Assembly: GCA_032622095.1 (NCBI GenBank)
Contig: CP136067.1
Location: 128,667,990-128,731,989 of the forward strand
From: Siphonodentalium dalli
Taxonomy: Eukaryota; Mollusca; Scaphopoda; Gadilida; Siphonodentaliidae
Direction: 5' to 3'
DNA: 64,000 nt
Within the stretch, counting starts at the first letter, position 1. Every line of letters begins with the position of its first letter. Made by a program: the position numbers and the translations under genes. Positions 1-10,756 of the stretch are shown one piece after another. Under the pieces are notes generated by a model. It saw only the letters and a program-made list of their open reading frames with translations. It ran no database searches and was not told the DNA's origin.

Positions 1-1127
1 ATCCATCAGTGATATTTTAGATCGCGGGTATGGATTTTGGAGATATTATCACGTGACTTCCGGTTAGCAAAAAATGCGGAATTGGGAATGAAGCATCACG
101 ATGAAAATGAAGTAACTAATTCACAACTTACGAAGAATTCACATGTGATTTAGGTCTATTAATTTCAATTAGACCAATTTCTTTGGTTGGCTTAATGAAA
201 ACGAAAAAAAAGACGTCATGACACGGTTTCTGACATCATTTTGGATTTGTGGGCCAGAATCCAGACAAGATTGCACAATCCAAGAAACGTCTTGTCAAGT
301 TGGCATGTCATCTCCGTCGTGACCACTGCTGATGTTACATAAATTATTCTTAGCGCTTAGCAGCCGATAAAAGGCAAATTTGAGGCACATCATGTGTGGT
401 TACTCCACTACTTGTCACGTACATGTACATGTATACGATTCATATTATTTTAAGTGATGATGTGAGTTCAGTACCATATGATTCAAGAGATAATCGTCAA
501 CTCAAAAAGATAAACAGTTGCCTCAGTCCTATGACATTTTGATAGTGATGAACCGATATAATTATGGGAAATTGGCATTGGCAGATTTTTGGGGTCTGAA
601 ATTTGCAGAATGAGGTCCCAGAGGGAGAATTATATAAATATAATGCTACCCAACACAGCAGGCTAGTATCAGTTAATTCACCCTCTGGGGACATCATTCT
701 GGGAAGCATCTTTGTCTCAAATTAACATTGTTTTTAAGTTACTTTTTCCCTATATTGCCTAATTTTCAGAAGATAAAATTAATAATAGAGGTGACTAATC
801 ACCAATTTCAACTGGGGAACTTCAATCTGATTCTGATCCTAGGTCTCCCATAACATGTTGAGGCCTAAGCAGAATGAGGTCCCCAGAGAATGAATATTGT
901 GACGCTAGCATGCCGTGCAGATAGCAACACTAAATTCACCCTCCGAGGACCTCGTTCTCCAAATGACAGCTTTGAAATAGGGTGTCTGTCATTTGCAGAA
1001 TGAGGTCCCCAGAGGGTGAATTTGGTGATGCTAGCCCGCTATGTGGGATAGCATCACTAAATTCACCCTCTGGGGACCTCATTCTGCAAATGACAGACAC
1101 ACTATTTTAAGTCTTGTAAATACTCAC
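1..1127. other. RUNDC1 intron 3 (partial)
   Basis: Positions 1-595 show no exon, RNA gene or clear repeat. From about 600 to 1104 there are three copies of the GAATGAGGTCCCCAGAGG fold-back repeat (separate entry). Confidence 0.5.
600..1104. repeat. Fold-back repeat family H, three clustered copies
   Basis: Hairpins at about 600-712, 868-970 and 988-1104. Each has a left arm GAATGAGGTCCCCAGAGG-GTGAATT-TAGTGATGCTAGC and an inverted right arm ending CTCTGGGGACCTCATTC, with a short loop around GTGGGATAG. The third copy has nearly perfect arms of about 45 bp. The stretches between hairpins (for example 713-867) also recur beside other copies, so the hairpin is part of a larger repeat. No target-site duplication could be fixed. 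Confidence 0.75.
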
Positions 1128-1220
1128 CATCTGCTTGAGTAACTCCACCTCTCTGACATTTGATTCAGTCACATCGGGGATACCTTTAAATGCAAACTGT
1201 TCCAATTCTTGAAGTAATTT
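1128..1220 (-). CDS. RUNDC1: RUNDC1-like third coding exon
   Basis: The acceptor ATCTTTGCAG ends at 1221 and the donor GTGAGT starts at 1127. The exon is 93 nt and codes for 31 residues in phase 0: KLLQELEQFAFKGIPDV followed by TESNVREVELLKQM. It continues directly from exon 2 (PPEDKE then KLLQELE), as expected for the RUNDC1 block. The next exon is outside the window. Confidence 0.78.
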
Positions 1221-4200
1221 CTGCAAAGATCAACAAATGACATAAAAGTTTGCAAATTAACTTGCTCATGTGCATCCTGCAAAATTAAATCAGTCATACC
1301 TTGATGCACCTGAGTGCAAGGCCATGTGTGCACATATCATTTTCATTAAAAATTTTCATTAAATGAAAAAACAGCAATAATTATTATCCAACTAGCTGAT
1401 GTGCCGACTTCATCCGGGCTATTTAGAGATTTCTTTGTGATCGCCTCCATCTGAGCAGAATATACAGCATCTGGACAAACTGTTGTTCGATCAGATCAGA
1501 AACATGCCTATATGAGCGTATATCAGCGAGGTCAAGGACACGGTCACATGTGAAATTGGACCCACCCATATTGTTTCCGGGATCAAAGTACCAAATTTGA
1601 GTTGGATCGGTCGAGCAGTTTTCGAGTCTATAACACACATACACGCATACAGAAGTTCCAAAAATATATAATAGACTAGCCGATGAGCCCGACGTTGTCT
1701 GGGCTATTCAAAAACCAAATTTCAAGTCGATAGCTCCACCCGTTTCCGAGATCTGGTCTGCGCATGCGCGAAGCTGGCATCGCACGGGCTCGGCGACCCG
1801 ATAAAATTCGTATCCGGGGCAAGATACATTCACATAGCAAATTTCAAGTCGATAGCTCCACCCGTTTCCGAGATCTGGTCTGCGCATGCGCGAAGCTGGC
1901 GTCGCACGGGCTTGGCGACCCGATAAAATTCGTATCCGGGGCAAGATACATTCACATAGCAAATTTCAAGTCGATAGCTCCACCCGTTTCCGAGATCTTG
2001 TCTGCGCATGCGCGAAGCTGGCGTCGCACGGGCTCGGCGACCCGATAAAATTCGTATCCGGGGCAAGGTACATTCACATAGCAAATTTCAAGTCGATAGC
2101 TCCACCCGTTTCCGAGATCTCGTCTGCGCATGCGCGAAGCGGGCGCCGCACAGGCTCGCCAATACGACAACGTCGACCGCCTGGTCAAACTACACACACG
2201 TACCAAGTTTCGTCCCGATCGGTCGAGAATCGTAGATTTGTATAAATGACAGACAAACATACAAACAGACAGACAGAGGTCTTCAAAATATATATGAGAT
2301 GATATTGCAGCAGTATATAAGTTGCAATGCCATTTAACCATAAGTTTAATTTGAATGTATGACCACTGACCAGGGGAACTCAGAACCAGAAAGGAATTTT
2401 TTTCCCGTGAGATGGATGGCAGGAAGACGACCAGAAGGTCATGCCACCTCCCAGTAATGTTTATTATTTTTTGTTTGTTACCTTTTTTTACCATTGTTAT
2501 GTTGATATATACATTACAAATAAAGAACTTGATCTTGAATAAATTTGGTAAGACCTAAACAAAAATAGTGATGTTTCCAGTAACATATGGAAACAAGAGC
2601 ATCGCTAGGGCATGGCAAAATATGCCCATGGTAATTTCAACAAAGGGCCATAACTCTCGTAAAAATAGGCAGGCGGAAACCAAAATTCATAGATGATATG
2701 TTAACAGCTATGGACGAATGGTGATTGCAATTCATGACTGAAATTAGGGATGTAACGTTATGGGGTATAGGGTGTATCGATGTTTATCGCGATACAGAGG
2801 TCACGATACGATACGTATCGCGATTTTACTTACCTAAAATTATAGCGATATTGCTGAGTCTTCATACGGACTGTATATACACTGATATATAGCGACAACG
2901 ACAGGCGGGTATGTGCTTGCATGGCTACAGGTAGGCCTACATGAACTCGCTAAAATGTGTGTACTAGATGTTCATCTAAAATGTTTGTTGTTGGAACTTG
3001 TATTGTATTGTAAAAAAAATAATTAAAGCCTCGTCGATGTATCGACTATCAGTGATATCCCATCGGACCGGGAAGCATAAAGCTAGATTCCGACATTGAG
3101 CCCATAATAAAAAGATTGTTGCACTGCGTTGTCTGAATAAATTTAATTAGAGAGTACAACACTACCTGTTGACCAATGAGGAACGTCGTCTCTGAAAATC
3201 TCTCAGTCAGCGTCATGAGATTGACAGTTAAATGGGAGGGGCTTTATATTAATTATTCATGTCAAGTTGTAAACTTTATAACGGGAACTGGGGGGGGGGG
3301 GGGGGGGGGGTTATATTGTCTGTTGACAAGTTTAATCTGGGAAGTTTAACAATTGCTCAGCAACCCACATGCATGGGCCAGTGCACAGAGTGCAGTGTCC
3401 ATTCACATCAAAGGTTTGCCGCCGGCTGCAAATGACATGTTATTGATAAAGTCGGTCACTTGCTGCATGACGTGTACTATTGAAATAGGTCATTAAAATT
3501 GAGGTCACTCAGGTCAGGTCTGTGCTTTGATCACTTGCGACTGATTGTTCTATTAATACAATGCATGTGTTTCAAGAAGATGGCATCGGATTGTCTACAC
3601 ATGCAAATTGATACAATTCGGTCTGTTGGCCTCACTGTTACTCCGTGATAAATAGGGAATGCTTATCATTTTTATTACTTATTGTGGGGGATTACCTTAA
3701 TTTTTTGTTAGATACTGATTCAACATTGATCTTTCTCGTTTGTGGCGACCGCTGCTTACTTACGTGCATAGGTAATAACAACGTGCAATTTGTGTATCGA
3801 GATATGTATCGTTTGAACGCCCGTATCGATGACCGTATCGTTAGTGCTGTATCGCGGTCGCATCGATGTATCGTTACACCCCTAACTGAAATGGTTATGC
3901 ACTGGGTTGGATCCCGGATAATTCACTGCTTGAACCATGATGTATATCAAATGCAGCTCTTTCTTTAGTTGAGATCCGTATCATGGGTTTTCTGGTTACC
4001 TTTTAGATTTATCAAGTTTAGTAAGTTTTGCCGTCTCTTTCAGTTTATCACTGTAAATCTCACAACCGTCGGTGACTGACTGATCACGAGATCGGGGTTG
4101 CTTCTGCTTTAATACCAAAGCAACCCTTTCCCATAATGCATTGCGAAACCAACCCAAAAACCAACCCCTTAAAAACCCAACCCGAAATACAACCCAGTGC

Positions 4201-7200
4201 ATAGATACCGTGGACGCGGCGACTTAGCAACTGCGTGCACAAACAAACCGGAAGTATGGTGGTTTATCAAGGGTTAATAAAATGCACTTACAAACAACCA
4301 ATATTGAAAACTCTTTAATATTTTTGGCAACCGATAAATAAAAGCATATACTGCTAACTATATAGTGATTGTTGGAAGTTTACTGCCATTTTTTCAGAAA
4401 ATAACATCTGAATATGGAAACATGCAAGCAAACTTTGTTCTCAATATTTTCAAAAACAATGTAGAAATAGTACTTTTTGTAAAATTGGAATGATCATTGA
4501 CATATCATGCAATGCTTAAAATCCATTGGTAGTGAGGAGAATCAAATTTGATTTGCCAGTAGATAATGGAGTGGGGGATGGTCCTTCGCCAGAATGTTTT
4601 TTATATTTTAATATATAACAAATATGAGGCCCTTTCCTGTGTTGATGTTAAACTGTCTGAGAATTTTGTGGAATTAACTGTATGATAACAGTATTTTTAA
4701 TGGAAGTCAGATTTCTTACACTGTGTGTAAGCCATTTGATGTTTTGGTGATGATTTAGGGTTTTTCATGATTAACAGTCATTCATGTGACATTTTATCAC
4801 CGTTTCAGCTGAATTACCGCAACTATCATTCCATGAAAAAAACTTTCTATGCGAATTAGATGTTAGAAAATGTGAGAGCTTTCCGATGAATGGCAACAAG
4901 CCATATTTCCGACTAAATCCTGAAAAGTTACCCATAATTCTGCTGTGGTTAAGGAGTCAATTGTTTAGGGAATTACTGTAATGTATCCATTATTATTACC
5001 TCTTTATCCTCGGGAGGTGAGTTTACTATTTGTTTCAGTCTGAACTGTACTTGTGCGAAATGTGTCGTTAGTGACAGCAGAGACGAGTTTAACTGTTCCT
5101 GCTCCTCCTCAAGCTGCTGAAGCTGCTGTATCACATGTACATCACTGTAAATAAATCGAATATATTAAACATGTACAACATAAGAAGTAAAATAGGCTTC
5201 ATAAAAATTGGCCCTGAAAACATCTTCAATATAACATGTACGGTAGTCCATTACATAGAGAGTAAACAATTAATTTTGATGATTACATGAAATAATTCAC
5301 GAGGGGAGCCAGCCCTGGTAAAACACAAGTGAGCTGAGCGAACGAGGGTTTTACCAAAAGAACTGGTTCCCCGAGTGAATTATGTCATGCAATCATCGAG
5401 TCCCAATTGATTACTTGTATTCTGTTTATTACACACTTTCCACGACTAAAAAGCACTAATTCTAAAGATAATATGTGACAAAATAGTCCCTGATCAGCTG
5501 ATCATGTTACAGGTATGACATTATTACTTTTAATTCACAAGAAATCCTTATAAATCAAGGCTAAGTGTGTAATAAAATTTGAATCCTTACCTAGTCTCTT
5601 CGGAAGTTATCACAGGGCTGCTGCTTGCTGTATGAACAATGAAACCTTACCCCGCTGGACATTGGCACCGCAGTGTATTTGACGTTTGGCTGCGGTGTCA
5701 AAGTTTGTAACTGCAGTTGAGCACCGCGGCCGAACGGCAAGTACACCGCAGCCGAACGGCAAGTACACTGCAGCCAAACGGAAGTACACCATGGCCGAAC
5801 GGCAACTACAATGGGGCATGTACACCATGGTTAGATTTCTGGTTTGTATCGTCTTTTTTCAGTTTAATAAATGCACACTGCGGCAACTACATGTACACCA
5901 TGGCCGAATGGCAAGTACACCGCGCCCCAACTGTAGTTAGTCGGTGGAGCTGCGGTGTAGTTGCATTTCAGCCGTGGTGGCAATGCTAACTGCACCGCGG
6001 TTAAGTGGACACTTGTTTTGTCCAGCAGGGTACCTACTGTTATGCCCTAAGTAAATGGCCCATCTAACTGAAGTGGCACCCCAGTTTAACTGCGTTCCGT
6101 TTTAACCTAACCGCGGTTATAAGATGCGTTTAAAACGCGAGAACCGAATAAATTGTGCGGTTAAAACGGATACGTCGCGGTTAAACCGGTATATGTCGCT
6201 CTTAATGGAACAGATACTAATACCATATGGCGTATCATGTTTTAGTTGCCATGCTCGTTAGACAAGTTAGCACAAATAACATGGCAGTGTCCCTTTCAAT
6301 ATCAATATTTTTTGTTGTGGATCTTCTATTTATTTTGGATAAATAGAACAGACATTCATATACCAATATGTTATGTTTTGGGGTAAACGGAAGATTGTGA
6401 TGTATGGTGTGAAAAAATAAAAGTGTTTTTGTGTGTTTTATTTATTTTTGGATTTCTTTTTATTATAATGTTGTATACTTAATTATAGTAGCCTTTTGGT
6501 GAAAATAACAGTTGGGCTAACCCCAATGGGTAATCGGAATTCTTACGGCCCATTTTCGACTTTAACCATCGATAAAATAAATATTTATATAATTATATAT
6601 AAATATAATTATTCGACAATTTAGCTGACGAGTGCCGGTCACTTTCAATGTAAGGAAACGTGTTTAAAATGGAACAACCGCAAAACGGATAAAACGCATT
6701 TCAAACGGATTCGAGTGGATAATTATATAATAATATAAAGTGGGGGTTAGAGTCCCACACATGCATCATAAATGTAAAGTGAGGGAAACAAAAATGCGTT
6801 TAAACGGAACAACCACACTCTTCAAACGTCGGGCATTATTCGGATATCGGAAACCGATATTTAAGTTTTCCGATCTTGCATTCGTTGCTATATACCGGTA
6901 ATCATAATTAACTACAAACGTGACACGCCAGATAGATTCGCGAATTGCGTATGTACTATTAATAGTATTAAATTCAGCACTTTACTTTGCTTCAAACATA
7001 AGCATGTATTTTTTCACAAGCCGATCAACGGACGTTACTATATACTAGAACATATACGTCAAAATTATACAGTTTTCAACAAGTCGGGATTAAAACATAA
7101 AATATATCGTGTTGAGTACCGATGGTGATAACAAAAACATACAATCAACTCCTGGTCGATTATGAAGTTACCACTTTGCCGTGATCGCTAAAACACAAAA

Positions 7201-7775
7201 CGATAACATACACTGGTAGATGCATGGGTAGTACCCCTCTCTTTCCCATTAAATATTCAAATACCGGAAGGTTAACGTTTACGTGCGGTTAAGGGTTATT
7301 AACTGCGGTGACCTAACCGCATGTAACTGCAATGCCACTGCAGTTACGGCAAATAACTGCGGTGCGGTTACGGTTTAACCGCAGTTGTAAACGGATTATA
7401 ACTGCAGTTAATGGGTCATTTACTTAGGGCATAACAGTAGTTTCTTCAGGAGTTAACGCAGGGTTGCACACTTGCTGTATGAACAATGAATCCATACCTA
7501 GTTTCTTCGGGAGTTATCGCAGGGCTGCACACTTGATGTATGAACAATAAATCCTTACCTAGATTCTTTGGGAGTTATCGCAGGGTTGGAAACTTGCTGT
7601 ATGAACAATGAATCCTTACCTAGATTCTTCGGGAGTTATCGCAGGGCTGCTGCTTGCAGCACCCAATGGTGCCCACCTTTCAGCCGGCCGCTCATAGTTC
7701 TGTTCATCAAAGCTGTCATACCCAAAACTATCATCTATTTTTTCTTTTACAGCACTTTCCTCCATCATTTTTCAC
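1128..7775 (-). CDS. RUNDC1: RUNDC1-like gene, 5' part (three coding exons, partial)
   Basis: Exons read on the minus strand join in frame: 7775-7620 (ATG at 7768-7766), 5144-5000 and 1220-1128, giving 129 residues before the gene leaves the window. Each border is GT/AG and the phases agree (2, 0, 0). The product has an acidic N-terminus followed by RWAPLGA (residues about 31-37), then a Gln/Glu-rich coiled coil, then THFAQVQFRLKQIV and LLQELEQFAFKGIPDV. From memory these match the conserved N-terminal block of RUN domain-containing protein 1, which has RWAPVGA, HFAQVQFRLRQ and LEDFAFRG in the same order. The RUN domain itself would be encoded left of position 1. Human RUNDC1 is reported to affect p53 activity; nothing here tests that. 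A pyrimidine-rich acceptor just before the ATG exon means a non-coding first exon lies further right. Family call fairly sure, function not. Confidence 0.75.
1393..1680 (+). repeat. Dispersed repeat with retroelement-like 3' tail
   Basis: Starts around AGCTGATGTGCCGACTTCATC and ends TTGAGTTGGATCGGTCGAG followed by CACACATACACGCATAC. This tail style (a 'caaatttgagttggatcggtcgag' module before CA/ACAGAC runs) recurs at 2195-2275 and is typical of 3' ends of invertebrate interspersed repeats. No protein remains. Confidence 0.5.
1681..2290 (+). repeat. 122-bp tandem repeat, about 3.5 units, plus ACAGAC tail
   Basis: The segment AAATTTCAAGTCGATAGCTC to GATACATTCACATAGC recurs with period 122 bp (equivalent points at 1764, 1886, 2008). 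Each unit contains GCGCATGCGCGAAGC. The last unit degenerates near 2140 and runs into TCGTCCCGATCGGTCGAG and a CAAACAGACAGACAGAG tail. The ORFs here are open on both strands only because the unit lacks stops. Confidence 0.85.
2291..2736. other. Intron sequence, possible old 3' end of a retroelement or mRNA
   Basis: Near 2440-2540 the plus strand reads like a 3' end (T-rich tract, then TATACATTACAAATAAAG and AACTTGATCTTGAATAA). No coding exon is visible in front of it. The rest is featureless. Confidence 0.3.
2745..3884. mobile_element. Non-autonomous hAT-type element with 8-bp TSD
   Basis: Begins TAGGGATGTAACG and ends CGTTACACCCCTA, imperfect inverted termini of the TAGGGGTGTAACGATACA type. 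It is flanked by a perfect direct repeat ACTGAAAT at 2737-2744 and 3885-3892. Both ends are rich in GTATCG/CGATAC motifs. There is no transposase ORF in its 1140 bp. An uninterrupted G run (about 20 G, ending near 3310) lies inside. The 8-bp duplication and terminal sequence are hAT hallmarks. Confidence 0.88.
3893..4799. other. RUNDC1 intron 2, unannotated stretch
   Basis: No exon or recognised repeat. Positions 4085-4205 hold a run of short CAACCC/AACCCAACCC-like iterations without clear periodicity. Confidence 0.4.
4840..4978. mobile_element. Half copy of a TA-flanked palindromic MITE
   Basis: Matches the right half of the MITEs at 25587-25802 and 54855-54995: AGAGCTTTCCGATGAATGGC, then TTTCCGACTAAATCCTGA, GGTTAAGGAGTC and a terminus GGAATTACTG followed by TA (4979-4980). 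The left arm is missing. Confidence 0.65.
5000..5144 (-). CDS. RUNDC1: RUNDC1-like second coding exon (coiled coil)
   Basis: The acceptor AG lies at 5146-5145 (TATTTACAG) and the donor GTAATA starts at 4999. The exon is 145 nt: one base completing a Ser codon, then 48 codons. It contains IQQLQQLEEEQEQLNSSLL, a strong coiled-coil segment, and THFAQVQFRLKQIV, the best family signature in this gene. It ends SPPEDKE in phase 0. Confidence 0.8.
5277..5402. mobile_element. Fold-back MITE
   Basis: Arms TGATGATTACATGAAATAAT-TCACGAGGGGA and its inverted partner TTCCCCGAGTGAATTATGTC-ATGCAATCATCGA surround a centre containing CACAAGTGAGCTGAGCGAAC. GGTAAAAC and GTTTTACC also pair. No target duplication recognised. 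Confidence 0.6.
5650..6030. mobile_element. TA-flanked TIR element A (381 bp)
   Basis: Termini CCCCGCTGGACA and TGTCCAGCAGGG are inverted repeats; TA flanks both sides (5648-5649, 6031-6032). The interior is a patchwork of short tandem units containing GCCGAACGGCAAGTAC and ACTGCGGT/ACCGCAGT motifs. No ORF of known type. It sits in the duplicated sequence CCTTACCTAG at the first TA. Confidence 0.8.
6037..7437. mobile_element. TA-flanked TIR element B (1.4 kb)
   Basis: Left end CTGTTATGCCCTAAGTAAAT and right end ATTTACTTAGGGCATAACAG are near-perfect inverted repeats; TA lies outside both (6035-6036, 7438-7439). Subterminal regions on both sides are full of AACTGCGGTT/AACCGCAGTT motifs. No transposase coding is visible. 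The terminus resembles that of the MITEs at 54855 and 25587 (CAGTAATGCYCTAAGTAAT), suggesting one family. A Tc1/mariner-like origin is possible from the TA target but not shown. Confidence 0.85.
7620..7775 (-). CDS. RUNDC1: RUNDC1-like first coding exon
   Basis: Acceptor CTTTCTGCAG ends at 7776; the exon then runs 7775 to 7620 and is followed by donor GTAAGG. Two ATGs in a row (7768-7766, 7765-7763) could serve as start. It codes for 49 residues plus two bases (AG), starting MMEESAVKEK and ending PAITPEES when joined to exon 2. The 3' end of this exon is repeated four more times downstream in the intron (see the 61-bp repeat entry). Confidence 0.75.
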
Positions 7776-7808
7776 CTGCAGAAAGAGAAAATGATTTATG
7801 TACATGTA

Positions 7809-8835
7809 CTCTCCCCTGCCTAATAATAGTGATGGCCAAATAATAGTGATGGTGCACATTTTCGGGTGTTATTAATAATAGTGATGGTGCCAAATAATAG
7901 TGATGGCGCACAATGATGGCATTATTATTTATGATAAATAAAGTTCGGCATTTTGATCAGTGACAATGAGTAAAAGGTGGAACTTGTGGGAAATTAGTTG
8001 GCATATCGGTTGCATCATCCATCAATATTTCGCTCGAGATGTAAATTAGAGTTATCTTTCTTATGTCGCACATCGGCTATTTAAAATCCGACATAAAACT
8101 TAAATCCGACATAAAACGTAAGTTGTGGTTAATAATGTGGAACTGTTGCCAAGTCATCGCATTCATAATTAAACTGTGCTTTGAATACACGGACATGTTA
8201 TTGTATTGCTTTATTGCATAGATTTAAATACATGTTCCTGTGTACACACAGAAGCTACTGCGGTGTCGTAACTTTCCATTTATAGCCAAAACCAGTCACG
8301 CATGTGTGCACACGACTCACAGCTTCTGTGTCTTCATGATAGCGCATAATTGGGTCACGATAACAGTATTGTTTGGAGAAGTCGGCCACGTCAAGTTAAA
8401 TTAGTTCATCAGTTGTCACTCAGATTAGTTTCACTGATTATTTTATAATATAAGCCTGGTGATGTGATTTTAGCATTAAGTCCCGTTTTGATAGTAGAAG
8501 TCGGTTCCGTCCCAACGATAATTAGTTGTCACTGTGTGATTATAAGCTTTGATGAGTTGTAATTAACTGCGATAATCCGTCTGTTTATACACGGACATCA
8601 TGATCTAGAGGCCTAAATCCTGTTAGGAATGAGATTCTCCCACATTCCTGTCAACTTGTCAAGTGCACTTCTATTTTTTTTAGTGAGCTGCACGTTTTTT
8701 TCTAACTTTTTGACTGAAAATTCCGCGACTTTGCAAGAACTTTAAATAATCGTGATGGCGCCTAATAATCGTGATGCTGTCGTATTTTTCTTTAAATAAA
8801 TAAACGCGACGTCACGTTTATTTGGCAGGAGAGAG
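7809..8835. mobile_element. TA-flanked TIR element C (1.03 kb)
   Basis: Termini CTCTCCCCTGCC and GGCAGGAGAGAG, TA on both sides (7807-7808, 8836-8837). The left subterminal region has repeated AATAATAGTGATGG, the right AATAATCGTGATGG-type units, so subterminal direct/inverted motifs are present. No coding sequence. Confidence 0.8.
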
Positions 8836-9059
8836 TATGAACCTAGTACTAGTAGTAGTTCTGGTATATATATACAAGATAGATAGAAGATTAGGGCTTA
8901 AAATCCACTGGAAGTAAGGGGTATTACCTGTATTGAAAACGCAATGACTGGCCTTGCATTACGATGCTACCGGTATATAAGCTCATGTATATTTGCATTT
9001 TCCAGTCAATTCTGGGTAGTTACTTAGCAACCGTTACCAAGTAGTTGCTGTGTGACAAA
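8836..9059. other. Region upstream of RUNDC1-like gene
   Basis: No exon seen. GTTACTTAGCAAC near 9019-9031 resembles an RFX X-box half-and-half, and the unseen non-coding first exon of the RUNDC1-like gene must lie at or right of this region, but no promoter can be fixed. Confidence 0.25.
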
Positions 9060-9300
9060 GTCTCCCGATCTTATCATAGTCAATTAAATCATGAAATTTT
9101 TAGTTGGGACCTTCACCTGCAGTGAAGTACATTAATATTAAGAAACGGATTCTAACAAAGAAATATATTTGCTGTGTTATTTTTTCGATTTTATAAGGTT
9201 CCCTGTCAAAACTTCAAAAAGGTCCAAGGTTTTGTACTGGTGGAATATGATATCTAACGGCATTAGCCAGAGTAGAGATTCATGGCATGATCTGATCATT
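9060..9300 (-). mobile_element. Right-arm fragment of long-TIR MITE family P
   Basis: Matches the right arm of the full copy at 54213-54726: GGGACCTTCACCTGCAGTGA, TTTATAAGGTTCCCTGTCAA, GGTTTTGTACTGGTGGAATA and terminus GATTCATGGCATGATC. The left arm is absent. Confidence 0.7.
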
Positions 9301-10750
9301 ATGATAATTTCAACAAGTTTAAAGTTTGGTGTAGCGCTGATTCCCTGTTATCAAAAGATAAATTGTTCTTGTTAATTTGACGGAGACTTTATCGACAACC
9401 CAGCCACTGTGATACTGATAGGTAGATGTACATGTAGACGTACCGTGAAAAGTATCGTGTTTAACCATTTGAACCCTGACGGCCCACGGCGATCGACACC
9501 CAGACCCGGGGCTCCCCATGGTACCGGTATTTTCCCTTAAATTAGATGTCTTGTTGCATGATGTTGGTTATGTTTAAATTATGACACAGGTCTGAAACTT
9601 TACAGGTTTGTCCCCCATGGATCACTGATCATTATTCATCAATCGCTATCTCCAAATCACAGATTGTTGAATCCAGCCATGTTTCCGAAAAAACAAGCTC
9701 GCTTAATTCTTCGTAATGTGATTACTGGCTAATATCTTTGTAAACAAATGTGCCTAAATCAGTCTAAATATCAAAATTGATGGACAAACTGTGAAATATA
9801 TCATCATCTGAACTTAACTAAGTAATTAATAATTAAATATATATTAACTTAACACAAATTCAATTCCCGGGCCATAAAAGCTGGGCCAGCTCGCCCCAAA
9901 AACTGTCTGGACCGAGTTGGCCCTGGGACAAGCTGGCCCGGATCCGTCCAAACAGAAATACAACTCTACCAGGACCTGCACTGTAGAGTGTGAAGCTTAG
10001 CCTTAGCTGAAGAAAGACTAATAGCCTATTAGGGGAAGTTAGGCAGCAATAATAGGCTTAGCCCTTACAGTACTGCCTCAGGCTAGACAAATTGTCAATA
10101 GACAATACTGAAATGACTTAATAAGACCGATTTTCAACAACAATGAATCAGCCTGAGTTTGAGTGGAAAGAAAATATTGGCAGGACCCCAATTTGAATCT
10201 AATTTATTATGTCTGGTAAAGCTACGTCTTTTATTAATAACTATATGATGAAATTATCTAACCTGTTGTGTTGTAGAAGAATTATTTCCAAGATATTGTT
10301 GATGAATAGACGAAATTTGTGTTTTGCCAGCAGCGAAAAGCCGACAGATGGCTCGCTAAAACTGTTAATCAATGGCTATTTAAAGACATTTTCCTGGTCA
10401 TAATTATTCTATCTCATAAAATGCAGCAATTGCAACAATGATTAATCCATTCCACTATGTCATATCGAGTAATATAAATGTTTTTTTCCGACTGGAAAAT
10501 TAACAATTCCTGCTCGACCCACGCAAAAAATAACCGGAAGTACGCAACGTTTCGATAGCATCGACTTTTATGGACTACCAAATTTCGTACCAAATCCAGA
10601 ATAACATTTATAGACTTTTAGTTTAAGTTTTAGAGGCATCAACCTCAACTTTTAGAACCACCGATTGGTATCATACTACTAGTCTAGTCAGGATATTTCA
10701 CCGAAATTATCTATATTAGGGTATATATACGTGTATCATTGATACAAATC
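9301..10750. other. Intergenic sequence, little recognisable
   Basis: About 1.45 kb without an exon or RNA gene. Positions 9862-9945 contain an imperfect inverted repeat CCCGGGCCATAAAAGCTGGG / GACAAGCTGGCCCGG. The rest is AT-rich and featureless. Confidence 0.35.
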
Positions 10751-10756
10751 AACGGG

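Larger units (their letters stand above)
5583..7660 (-). repeat. 61-bp tandem duplication of the RUNDC1 exon 3' end (five copies, split by transposons)
   Basis: The 3' end of the first coding exon with its donor is copied in tandem: copies begin near 5590, 7440, 7501 and 7562, and the exon itself is at 7623. Minus-strand units read CCTGCGATAACTCCC, GAAGAATCTAG and donor GTAAGGATTCATTGTTCATA. Each ends in CATACAG, which could serve as an acceptor for the next unit, giving a possible 38-nt mini-exon. The copy at 5590 is separated from the rest by the two elements at 5650-6030 and 6037-7437. Confidence 0.85.

Noticed and set aside
1952..2494. 180-codon minus-strand ORF
   Set aside because: Overlaps the 122-bp tandem repeat and retroelement tail; no domain, and parallel ORFs exist on both strands.
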